Assembly: GCA_001599975.1 (NCBI GenBank)
Contig: BCIO01000005.1
Coordinates: forward strand, 868,001-932,000
DNA: 64,000 bases
Reading direction: 5' to 3'
Source of the DNA: Cystobasidiopsis lactophilus
Lineage: Eukaryota > Basidiomycota > Agaricostilbomycetes > Agaricostilbales > Chionosphaeraceae
Part shown: positions 55,550-64,000 of the stretch, one piece after another
Layout of the letters: every line of letters begins with the position of its first letter
Numbering within the stretch: the first letter of the stretch is position 1
The notes under the pieces: model-generated
Databases searched by the model: none
What the model was told of the DNA's origin: nothing
The model's input: only the letters and a program-made list of their open reading frames with translations
Translations under genes and position numbers: made by a program

Positions 55550-57883
55550 ATGCAGGCCAGCTATTCAGCAGTGTATCCTGACCAGGGCCACTTGCTCGCC
55601 TCGCCCGCCCAGAATGCCTTTTCCACCAAGAACCGGATCCGACACGTCCTGTTTGCCGCCGTTCTCATTCTAGATCTTACTGTTTGTGCGGTGGTCATCG
55701 TCCTCTACCATTTCACGATCGTCCTGCCCGCTGGGTCCAACCTGCTGGTCGCGCGACTTCCCGCTTTGTGAGTAGTCACGTCTGTATTCGCTTTAATGAC
55801 GCGTCTAATGCGTTGAAAAGGGCCGCATTTTTGGGCTCTCTTATCACCAGCGCCAACAGCTTCGCAGTTACATGGCTCGTCATCTCGCACGCGCGCCAAA
55901 ATGTCATCACTCAAGGGCTCTCTTTGAAGCAAATGCGCACGCTGTCCCAAGTCGCGTCGGGATCCCTTGTCTGGCAGTTACAGCCCATCGTGGTCTTCGC
56001 TGGTGTTGTCCTGATAGCCAAGAGCTTCCTGCAGACTGTGAGTGTGGCTGTCAACTTGGCTTAATCGCTGCTCAGCTGCTCGCTCGCATACAGCCCTTGG
56101 TGCAGGCCCTCACTCCCGTGAGTGTACCTGTGCTTGAGACTGGCACCTTACCGCTCGTCAACCTGGCTTCCTCATCATACAAAAGCGGCGCGCCGGATAT
56201 CTCGGCAAGTCTACATTCCAGTGTTGATTCTCACATATTGGCTCATCAATCAGCGCTGCAACAGTGTGCTTATGGCAACAGTATGTTTACAACATCAAGC
56301 CCAAAGATTGGGCTCAAATTTAGCGAGCGCAGCCTACGGATACGGCTGGAACTGTCCCATAAACACCCACTTTGGCACCATCTATGATACTGGCCTTCAA
56401 GTCTTCTCTGACAACGTCCCGACCAACTACTCGCGCTCTGGAGTGACCTACCCCGCCGAGCTCTCGGGCCTCTCAGGCGCCATATCCTTTCTCACTCCCG
56501 ACCTCGCCATCAAAGTGAGCGGAAACCCTAGCCAGATCCCCGGCTCGCGCGATTCTCTGCACATCTGCGTTCCTCGTACGATCGTATCCACGGCTTGCAC
56601 TCCTACCCTCCAAAGCCCGTACTCGTACGAGATCGATTCGCAGGCAACTGGATTTAGGCAGCCAGGTCGGTCAAGCTCAAGTCATGACCTCCAAACCGAT
56701 TACTGATTGATCATCAGGCTACATCACTGCCTTTTCGCTTTGTGTGAACGGCAACTGCTCTGCAGATTACAACTCGTTCCCCGACTATGGCCATGGCAGT
56801 TTGGTACCGTTCGGCGTTCCTGATTCGACCACAGGCAATACCGAGTAGGTATACCTTCTAGAACTTGTGTGTTTTGGACTCTGACGCAAGTCCTGCAGCG
56901 TGATTGTTATTTCGAACAAACTGTATATATCTGACCTTGGGACCGCGACTTTCCAATGCTCGGTGTCCGCCAAAGAGACCCAGATAGGGATCAAGATTGT
57001 CGGCAACGCTTACGTTGAAGTGGACGAGTCTGCGAGCTGTGCGACCACGAGCCAGCCGAGTCCGGCCTGGCTCACGAATCTGACGAAGCTCGGTCAAGTA
57101 AGAAGGGACTGTCTACCTTGTGCGCCCGCTTGCGCTAAAACAGTGAATTTAGATGGTCCTGCAAAAACAGCAAGGTCAAGATGGCCGGCTTGAAGCGCTA
57201 ATGCTTTCGCGACCCAATGGCACCGAGGACCTCGCCACCTTTGTGGCGTCCAAGCTGCAAAACGCCCTCACCCGCATGGTGGAAGCTTCTGTGCGCCTAT
57301 AGTATTCTTCGTTCTTCACTCAAATGCTCATCGTGAGTCACAGGCTAGCGAAATGACTGCCGCCTTGTACAAGCAACTGGCGTCAAATGAGACTTTCGCC
57401 GATCTCACGCAATATCAACCCATACCGTACAGCTATTACATGACGCGCCTCCGGCTTGGCACTGGCAGCTGGGAGTCCCTGCTCTTCCTTTTGGCTCCCG
57501 CCACCCTGATGCTAGTCATTACGATCGGCTGGCTCAACTCGGCCTCATCTTCCAAAGCCAATCTGGTTTTCGACCCACTTGACCCAAGTGCAGTCTGTGT
57601 CGCCGCTTTGAACGCTGCCCGACACGCCCAGGGCCCCATCACACAGCGCCTCGAGCAAGAGTGCGTGGCGAACATGCCGCGCGTCTTCGAGGCCACCGAA
57701 GGGAATACCATCCGCTTTGGCGCTGTCGAACCGGGCCTTCTGGCTCTTTCGTTTGGCACAGTTCAGCCAATTGATGGCCGTCAACAATATGGAGTTTTCG
57801 CACGAGAGCTGCACTCGCCTTCATCGCCATATTTGCGGCCTGCGTCCACCCGAGGCTCAAGCTTTAAGTCCTCCATGTATTGA
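55550..57883 (+). CDS. Large multi-pass membrane protein of unknown function
   Basis: Start MQASYSAVYPDQGHLLASPA. Membrane helices are visible at HVLFAAVLILDLTVCAVVIV, AAFLGSLITSANSFAVTWLV and LQPIVVFAGVVLIAKSFLQ, and near the C-terminus SLLFLLAPATLMLVITIGWL. Between them lies a large outer region with scattered cysteines (GYGWNCPINTHFGTIYDTGL, LHICVPRTIVSTACTPTL, FSLCVNGNCSADYNSFPDYG). The tail is cytosolic. Several short introns (for example 55769-55821, 56040-56074 and 57300-57344) are needed. The layout (N-terminal helices, big outer domain, one late helix) is seen in uncharacterised basidiomycete surface proteins. Stop at 57881-57883. No function can be given. Confidence 0.6.
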
Positions 57884-58506
57884 TATCTCGCGCTTTGTTA
57901 GGCCAGTTTGCACAGGGAAGGGCAGCCGGGGGGTGGCGTCCGCGAGTCCTCCAGTTTAACCTGTAATCCTAGTTTGTAGTCCTTCGCCACTTTCAGAGCT
58001 GTGTTGCACTGATAATTGCCTTCCAGAGGCCTTGTAGTTTGCCTGGGAATACCTGAGTCCTGGGAAGTGAATGAGATTGCGGTTGGGTGTGGCTGCGGCG
58101 GATCTTGGTCAGCTCCCTCCATGTCGAATCTTTCGCTACCATTGCGGTGTCATGCAACTCCTAAGACAGGCTCAAATCTGCTTTATCCTACGTATACCAC
58201 CTCCGGAGAAGGGAAGAAGCCGTCCTACTGGAAGAGCGTCACTGCGTCCTGTCTTGAAACAGATCTCTGGAGGCCTCCGTTAAGAACCAGTCTGCCGAGA
58301 ACGTCATACAGGTTCTCAGACATTCTTGGATCACCCTAGAACCCACGCGTCTCCTCAGAGTATTGCCATGCCACAACCGCTCTTGTCGCCAGACTGCCGA
58401 TGAGCTTAGAACCTCCTTGCCGGCAGCGATCCTTCCCAACTAGCTCAGGTCGAAGCGAGACTTTTCTGCAGCAGGCTTCCATCTTTTGGCGCATTCTGTT
58501 TCCGTG

Positions 58507-59437
58507 CATGACTGTCCGACTCGCTCGGAAGCTGCTGAAACTGCTTACCGTTTTCATGCCGTCTGCTTTTGTCTGCCATGTCGCTGCAAGTAATAGCACG
58601 GTGGTCATAACCCACCTCTCCTCTTTCGTCACCACTTTTGCCACCGCGATGAAGCACGTAACGAAAACCGACACGGTCTTGATAGACCCAACGGACACTG
58701 GCGGGAACTGGGCCCAGGCTCAATGGTGCAGCGCTGTACATACGTCTCTTGCCTGGCTAGTCGGACGCCGCAGTTGACTCTACGCCCTAAATGCTGCTCA
58801 CAGGTTCTCGAGTCCTTCCTTTCGGAAGATTGCGTGCATACCGGGTCCACCTGGTTGGGATATAGGTACACGCTTGAGACTGAGCTTGTATGTGCGTCGC
58901 TTTGGACTGACTTTCTTTTACACGATCCCCGCTAACGCGAGACTTGGCCTTCAGCTTCTGTCATGGTCATCACGTCTGTGGAAACCTCCGTTCAGCTCTC
59001 AACAGATCCTGCACCACTTCCTACTAGCACCGTCTCTACCAGCACTATTTCACCACCACATGCGCCTAAGACGTCACTCAGAACTGTCGTAAGCACCGGC
59101 ATCAGCAAGATTGTTCAATCCTTGTCTACCTCGTCAACTTCCCTTCCCTTGGATACACCTCCTGGCGGCGGAGTTCTGACCGTCACCAGCACAAGGGTGG
59201 AAGTTCCAGACGTCAGCCCTGCGCAGAGTGAGTGGCAGACTGCACCTCGCTTTGCCACCGCTCACATCTTGACGGCCAGGACTGCGAGTGTCAACAAAGT
59301 CGGCTTTCTCCTTTTCGGTGGTGGCTTTTGTGGTCCTTTACTTCTTGTTGGTCGGAGACGCTGTAGGAGGCGTTCATGTTCCGTTCGTGTTCTGCGAAGG
59401 AGGGCTTTTGAGGCGAGACAGTGGCTGGGGCTGCTAG
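58507..59437 (+). CDS. Secreted protein with hydrophobic tail, tandem copy 1
   Basis: Signal peptide MTVRLARKLLKLLTVFMPSA, then THLSSFVTTFATAMKHVTKT and DTVLIDPTDTGGNWAQAQW with a Cys. Next exons: FLSEDCVHTGSTWLGYRYTL and SVMVITSVETSVQLS, a Ser/Thr/Pro-rich linker, SLRTVVSTGISKIVQSLSTS, GGGVLTVTSTRVEVPD, and after an intron (GTGAGT) LRVSTKSAFSFSVVAFVVLY followed by more hydrophobic residues. The end could be a membrane anchor or GPI signal. Copy 2 starts 1.7 kb downstream with the same exon order. Family unknown; signal peptide, few cysteines and rapid divergence suggest a surface or effector-like protein. Confidence 0.65.
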
Positions 59438-60200
59438 CGCTTTACCTGTCTCCCGATGCCTTCTCCTGTTTTCTGTATATATATTTGACCTTGTTTCTTA
59501 AGAGGAAGTGCCGCCCCAGTAGTTAGACTGAAAAGCCAGAAGGCGCCTTCCAGCCCAGCTTGCAATTTGGGAGGTTGGCAGCGAGCAACGCAGGCTGTCT
59601 TGCTATCGGCCCTCTCCTTCATTACAGCCAGAGTGCAGCTTGATGAGTCGCTCTTTCCTTGACGACTTTGCCGTTGGCATTCTTTTGCGGCACTCGAGCT
59701 CACGAATCATGAAGCGCGCGACCCCGCTTGTCAACTCTCAGCTTATTGCTACCTTTCTGGGCCATGTTTCGCATCAATGTCTCTCTCATTTACACCTACT
59801 GCATCCGTTGTAGCGCTTGAGAGACGCCCAACCGCTCTTTCGTCCATACTTGCCGTCTGTTTCGCGAGGACAAGAATCCGTCTTTTGGAGGGCCTCTGCC
59901 CTGAAACGGGTTTCTCTCTTCGCAAGAATCCCCCTGAACAGTTCTGTGGAAAACAGCTGATTGGTTCTTGGTCCTTCGTGGGTACTTCTGAGACCGTTCT
60001 GGAATGGCTCTCTGCGTGCAGTCTGTCTCTGGGCGGTCGACCACTGGAAAGCGATTGCATTCATCGCGCGATACCATCTCTTGTAGAAAGACTGCGCATG
60101 AGCGTCGAGTTGGCTTGGTCAAGCCCTCCCAAACTGCCTGGACCGAATCGACTTTCTTCTTGAAGCTTGAAGTTGGGCGTACCATCTCTCAGCGCGTCGC

Positions 60201-61115
60201 ATGCCAGGCATATCCGTTCATGGGAGACGGCGCTCACAGAAGCTTCTGGGATTGCTTGCCCTATTCATGCCGTCCCTTTCCGTCTGTCTTGCTGCCAATA
60301 CTCGCACGGAGCTTGTTACTCACCTATCTTCTTTTGTCACGGTGTGGCCCACCAAGACGAAGCACGTAACCAGCACTCAGACCATCTTCATAGACCCAGA
60401 GGACAAATCGGAGAACTTGGCGCGGTCTCAATGGTGCGCCGGCGTGAGTCTCTCCACAGCTCCCGAACAAACTCGTATTCTGAGTCCTTGGCGCCGTTTC
60501 TGGTTCATCGCATCGTATCTGGCTGAAGACTGTCTGCATAAGGGCTCCACATGGCTGGGTTACTTTTACACTATGGAGAAAACAACTGCATGCAAGTTGT
60601 CTCCCTTGACGTCTGTGATTGGCCGGTCGCCCACTGAATAGCTCGAGTAGCCTCCGTCGTGATCGTCACTTCAGTTGAAACGTCCATCCAGGTTTTCGCC
60701 GATGCTGTGGGATACAACAAAGAAGAGGCACCGAATACCACACCTCCTCCCGCGCCTACGCCTACTCCCACGCCCACGCCCACCCTCACTACTACTACTA
60801 CGCCCAGCGATGACAGCACTACCACTCCACCAAAGCGACCTAAAACTCTTCTCAGTACTATTCTCAGCACTGACTTGACCAAAATTGTCGAATCCGAGTC
60901 CACCTCGTTGGCCCCTCCTCCTGGGCCCGTCTTGACCGTCACAAGTACGAGCACGAAGCACCTGGATTTCAGTCACGGACAGCGTAAGTGCTCGCCCCCC
61001 TTGACTTTGGCATCTTGACTTGCCACCGCTCACTCTTGCACCAGAGCTACGAGCCTCAGCCCGAGCGGCCTCGTTTAGTTTCTTTGTCCAGTGGATGGTA
61101 CTTTTACGCTTTTGA
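60201..61115 (+). CDS. Secreted protein with hydrophobic tail, tandem copy 2
   Basis: Start MPGISVHGRRRSQKLLGLLA with a hydrophobic core continuing LFMPSLSVCLAA. The body parallels copy 1: THLSSFVTVWPTKTKHVTST, QTIFIDPEDKSENLARSQW, YLAEDCLHKGSTWLGYFYTM, VVIVTSVETSIQV, LLSTILSTDLTKIVESESTS, PGPVLTVTSTSTKHLDFSHG, and after an intron (GTAAGT) LRASARAASFSFFVQWMVLL. The linker holds a Pro-Thr repeat (PTPTPTPTPTLTTTTT) absent from copy 1. Pairwise identity by eye is roughly 40-50 percent in the conserved blocks. The same exon layout shows that both arose by local duplication. Confidence 0.65.
60761..60806. repeat. CCCACG / ACT microsatellite in tandem copy 2
   Basis: Short repeats of CCTACTCCCACG-type units followed by four or so ACT triplets. 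They encode the Pro-Thr and poly-Thr linker of the secreted protein and are likely length-variable. Confidence 0.6.
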
Positions 61116-61847
61116 CTCACACTGCGTGGGGCTCGTTGCGAGCAGTCTCCATCTACGGAATGACTCTGGAGGAACCCGACTGAGAAAGGTGGCCTTCGGA
61201 ATGGCCTTCCACGCGGTTGCTTCTGTCTTATTATATTTATGTTGAATAGTTTCTATAGAATCATTTATAGGGATTGTTGAAGCACTTGCGACTGCCCGGA
61301 TGGCTTTGCCACCTGAATGCAACTACTTTGAACCTTGGGCGGCATTTTAACCCCCTAACAACCCCTCTACACCTTTTGCACGACTTCTCAGCTTGAGCAA
61401 TGTATCTCAGGACACTATCGCTTAGCAAGGAAGAGAAGTGGCGATCTGACAGGCGGAAGCCGAAAGATAGAAGATGCGGGAAGATGATGCGGAACGACTG
61501 AAGGCCAAATTTTCATGCAACGCGGCAATGTTGATTTTGCTCCAGTAGACGGCCACGAGAGCTGGAGGGCTTGAGAGGCACCCACAGAGCTTATCGTGAA
61601 CGAAGGAAGGATCGAAAACAGAGAGCTTTTGTCCGGGAGCACCACCTTGCTCTTCATCTACCAAACTTCAAACCTCTGTATCTCCGTCAGTTCTTGTCCA
61701 TTTGACTTCGTTTAAAGACTGGCATGTAGCTTGTCGACGTGGGAGTCGGTGGCAAGTGTCAGGAGGCCAAAACACAGGGAAAATTCGCGGTTTTTGCCGG
61801 TTTTAGGGAAGTGTCCCAAAATTGACCCTGGAAACGACACCTCCATC

Positions 61848-62007
61848 GGCCCCTTAGCTCAGTTGGCTAGAGCATTTGCTTAACACCGTTCCTCGAACAC
61901 ACGTTAATACGCAAAAGGTTTGTCTCCACCATCCCGTTACGGCCTGCAGTCGTCTAAATATTCTGTTCCATTTTCCCAGGTCGCAGGTTCGAGCCCTGCA
62001 GAGGTCA
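61848..62007 (+). tRNA. tRNA-Val(AAC) with a canonical 37/38 intron and a second, mRNA-type intron in the variable loop
   Basis: Exon parts are 61848-61885, 61910-61917 and 61980-62007, together 74 nt. Acceptor stem GGCCCCT pairs with AGAGGTC (one C-A mismatch, one G-T pair), discriminator A. D-arm GCTC-AGTTGGCTA-GAGC contains a perfect A box (TAGCTCAGTTGG). Anticodon stem TTTGC pairs fully with GCAAA across the loop TTAACAC, anticodon AAC (61882-61884). T-arm GCAGG-TTCGAGC-CCTGC contains the B box GGTTCGAGCC. Intron 1 (61886-61909, 24 nt) lies after A37 and carries GTTAA, which can pair with the anticodon loop as in ordinary tRNA introns. Intron 2 (61918-61979, 62 nt) splits the variable loop: AAAAG|GTTTGT...GTCTAAATATTC...TTTTCCCAG|GTCGC. 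A T-run terminator follows. The exact restoration of stems and loop argues against a decayed copy. Confidence 0.85.
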
Positions 62008-62010
62008 TTC

Positions 62011-62030
62011 TTTTCTTTTTTTTTTTTTTT
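62011..62030 (+). terminator. RNA polymerase III T-run terminator
   Basis: TTTT, then C, then about fifteen T in a row, beginning four bases after the tRNA 3' end. Far longer than Pol III needs. Seven bases on (62038-62049) lies a run of twelve A, so T15-ATATAAG-A12 forms a near-perfect AT palindrome. Confidence 0.8.
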
Positions 62031-62230
62031 ATATAAGAAAAAAAAAAAATTAAAACGGAGGTTAAGAGATTTTTTTAAAAAAGGATTAGCTCCCCTTTTG
62101 ATCCATTTTTTGAAGCTTTTAGTTTGGAAGGAGGATAGGACGTGTGAGAAGGGAAGATTTGAGAGAGAATCGGATGAGGAGATGCATGATCATTAAAAGG
62201 CGATGTTTTGAATCTTGCCCCCTCGCCACC

Positions 62231-63398
62231 ATGTTCCTCACGCTTGACGACGGCGTCAAGCTCTGTGTGGACATCCAAGTGAGTGCTATGCCAGCTTAGG
62301 TGTCGAAAAGTGGCCCTTGAGACAAGAACAGGAGCACGCAAACCCAGCGGCGCCTGGCTACCTCCTTTTGCTCCATGGCGAGCCTGTCCAATCAGACCAT
62401 TCCAAGCCCTGGCACTCAATATCGAATCAAACAGGTCGATTGCACACGAAAACGCGAGGGCCCATGGCGTTGATCCGAAAGCACCTGGCCTATTCCACGA
62501 TCAGCCTGGACGCGAGGGGGATGGGCGAAAGCGAGGGCGTCACTGGCTATTTCAACATCCAGGTGGCCTTTGCTTCCTACTTTCGAAGTGTTTAAACAGT
62601 TCTTAAGATGTTCTGAGAGGTCACAGCAAGAAGTGGACGACCTCTGGCAAGTGCTCCGCCAACTGTCCGACAAGCCGTTAATCGCCATCATCGGCCACTC
62701 CAAAGGAGCAGTTGTGGCTTTAACACTGGCAGCACAACACGCCATCCCTTGCAACCTAGTGATCAACGTTTCAGGCCGGTACGACGCCTCGAACCTCTTA
62801 GGTCCATCTCGGTTCACGCCCGAGCAAGACCGGCAATTAGCAGCGGAGGGCAAGTTTGTTTGGATGAACTATCGGGCGGGGCCAGAGCCAGAGAGGGCGG
62901 AGAGGAGGCCGTATTGGGTGACCAAGGAGGAGGTGGAGGCTCACAAGCGTCGCAAGCTGGATTGCGTGAAAGACATCCCGGAGAGGATCTCCATCTTGTC
63001 TTTACATGGGAAAGCTGATGGTAACGTCTTCTCCCTCCTATTTTGACCTAATGAGCATTGAAGCCGAAGCGAGGCGACACAAGGCACGGTGCCATTTGGG
63101 AACGCCTTGAAGATGGACTCGGTCATCCAAGAGGGCAAGGCTTCAAACGACCTCTTCCTGATCGAGGGCGTTGCGCACAACTGGGATTTCGAAGGCCAGC
63201 CAGCCGTACGCTCTCCCACTCCCTCCCCTCTCGGACCCCCAAAGCTGAAGAGGGCGACAAAAGTTGCTGGCCTCGTTGATCTCGAGTTGGATCATGAGTC
63301 GGTTGCTGTACAAGCCGACCCGGGCGCAGTTGTTGATCGACCACTTGGGCTTGGACCGGGGCAGGTTGAGCGGCGCGGCGACTCCCATCAAGACCTGA
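62231..63398 (+). CDS. Alpha/beta hydrolase (serine hydrolase)
   Basis: Start in a good context (CCACCATG): MFLTLDDGVKLCVDIQ, then an intron. Further exons give PGYLLLLHGEP (oxyanion-side LHG), HLAYSTISLDARGMGESEG and, after a small intron, DKPLIAIIGHSKGAVVALTL with the nucleophile elbow G-H-S-K-G. The acid comes near ISILSLHGKADG and the catalytic His in LFLIEGVAHNWDFEGQPA. The C-terminal exon appears to be KLLASLISSWIMSRLLYKPT, with the stop at 63396-63398; its acceptor (about 63250) is not certain. Substrate unknown; the layout fits small-ester or lysophospholipid hydrolases. Intron edges near 62279-62335 are also unsure. Confidence 0.8.
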
Positions 63399-63668
63399 GC
63401 TGACCTCCTCCTTTGGGCCCTTCCACTTGCTGTAGACACGGATCTAGACACTCTTGCATTGCTTTGTTGACGATTGAAAGATCTGGGCATAGTGAGGAGT
63501 TGTGTACGAGGGCGCGTCCATCTCTGAGGCCAGCATTCTGAGCTTCGATATCTACACCGAGAGAGACAAGCGACCGACTCACTTGGCTACACTCAATCCA
63601 TCTTCAAGGCTTTGAAAGCCCAGACCAAGCAAAGCAAAGCTCCACGCGGCCCACGGAGGCCGTCCTTC

Positions 63669-64000
63669 TCAAAGCGTCGCCGGATCTTGAATCACGCAAA
63701 GGATGTACTTTTCATCTAAACCGCGTCCGCCCAGTTAGCTTTCCGGCTTCTTTCTAGGCGCTAGCACCGAGAGGAGATCACATACCGGGAGTAATGAGCC
63801 ACTCCAACTTCCTCAGCCTCAACCTCGCAAACCTCACCCCGCCTTCCTCCTCCTCAAACTCCCCATCAAGCGCCAAAGTCAAGCGGTAGAGCTTCTCGGC
63901 GTACTTCTGCACCGTGCTCAAACCTCCTTCTTGCGTGGTGGGGGAGGCAGAGAAGAGGGGACCGGCAGATTGGATCAGAGCGCCAGTGGAGCGGTGGAGG
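63669..64000 (-). CDS. Roadblock/LC7-domain protein, dynein light chain roadblock type (5' end outside)
   Basis: Two exons are visible: from the window edge to 63786, and 63715-63669. They read HRSTGALIQSAGPLFSASPT, YAEKLYRLTLALDGEFEEEE, VRFARLRLRKLEWLITP and, across a GTATGT intron, DEKYILCVIQDPATL. This matches the second half of the roadblock/LC7 fold (TGALIxSxGP, fVRiRTkkhEimItPd..y.LiVIQ). Such proteins are light chains of cytoplasmic dynein that bind the intermediate chain, or regulators of small GTPases. The insertion EEEEGG before the last strands is a little longer than usual. The N-terminal half lies beyond the window. Confidence 0.82.

Noticed and set aside
59777-60163. Possible third member of the secreted-protein tandem array between the two copies
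   Set aside because: None of the conserved blocks (GSTWLGY, TSVETS, LTVTST) occurs in any frame there.
61848-62007. Reading the tRNA as having one long intron from position 37 to the T-arm
   Set aside because: The sequence before the T-arm (TTTTCCC) cannot pair with the 5' anticodon stem, whereas GCAAA at 61911-61915 pairs perfectly, so two introns are needed.
62011-62050. Poly-T/poly-A tract as the tail of a retroposed SINE or LINE
   Set aside because: No target-site duplication or element body flanks it; it sits exactly at the Pol III stop of the tRNA gene.
1-64000. Mobile elements, CRISPR arrays, bacterial-style operons or transferred bacterial islands
   Set aside because: No transposase, reverse transcriptase, long terminal or inverted repeats, or spaced direct-repeat arrays were seen, and the genes have fungal introns throughout.

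Overview
The window looks like a gene-dense nuclear stretch of a basidiomycete yeast or dimorphic fungus. Nearly every gene is split by short GT-AG introns of about 43-90 nt, intergenic gaps are small, and the gene set is typical of fungi (ERO1, TIM54, Zn2Cys6 regulator, JEN-type transporter, yapsin-like protease, PAQR, LEO1, importin alpha, ASA1). Pucciniomycotina or a relative is my best guess, not proven. I see no LTR element, DNA transposon, CRISPR array or clear prophage-like element.

Layout. 1-12.6 kb: the 3' part of ERO1 (+), then a minus-strand gene that I reassembled across six exons into a candidate shelterin TPP1/Est3-like OB-fold protein, TIM54 (+), the meiotic helicase HFM1/MER3 (-) and a Gfo/Idh/MocA oxidoreductase (-). 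13.2-25.5 kb: JEN-like carboxylate transporter, a leucine-rich protein gene with a frame break, a GPI-type aspartic protease and a Nudix hydrolase (+), ASA1 (-), a Zn2Cys6 factor (+) and a short-chain dehydrogenase (-). 25.7-37 kb: two separate membrane-anchored SGNH/PC-esterase-like genes (-), a medium-chain reductase with a 15-nt exon (+), a GPATCH11-like protein (-), a Fic-like gene followed by an orphan tail of methionyl-tRNA synthetase (+), and a single-pass Ser/Thr-rich membrane protein (-). 37.4-54.8 kb: ETT1/Nro1-like protein with a His-Ser tail (-), PAQR receptor-like protein, F-box-like protein, LtrA-family membrane protein, a conserved fungal protein of unknown function and importin alpha (+), LEO1 (-), and a small unknown gene (+). 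55.5-64 kb: a large unknown membrane protein, a tandem pair of fast-diverging secreted proteins, a tRNA-Val gene, an alpha/beta hydrolase (+) and the 3' part of a roadblock/LC7 gene (-).

The most striking object is the tRNA-Val(AAC) gene at 61848-62007. Beside a canonical 24-nt intron at position 37/38 it carries a second, 62-nt insertion in the variable loop. That insertion has every hallmark of a spliceosomal intron of this genome (AAAAG|GTTTGT donor, CTAAAT branch site, pyrimidine tract, CCCAG acceptor), and removing both gives a nearly perfect 74-nt tRNA. An mRNA-type intron inside a Pol III tRNA gene would be very unusual.

Other points of note: three GC-AG introns that all have the donor GCAAGT; the candidate telomere protein; tiny exons of 15 and 29 nt; and the MetRS tail fragment. 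Exon boundaries were derived by hand from splice consensus, reading frame and protein-family motifs. Where a junction could not be settled I say so.
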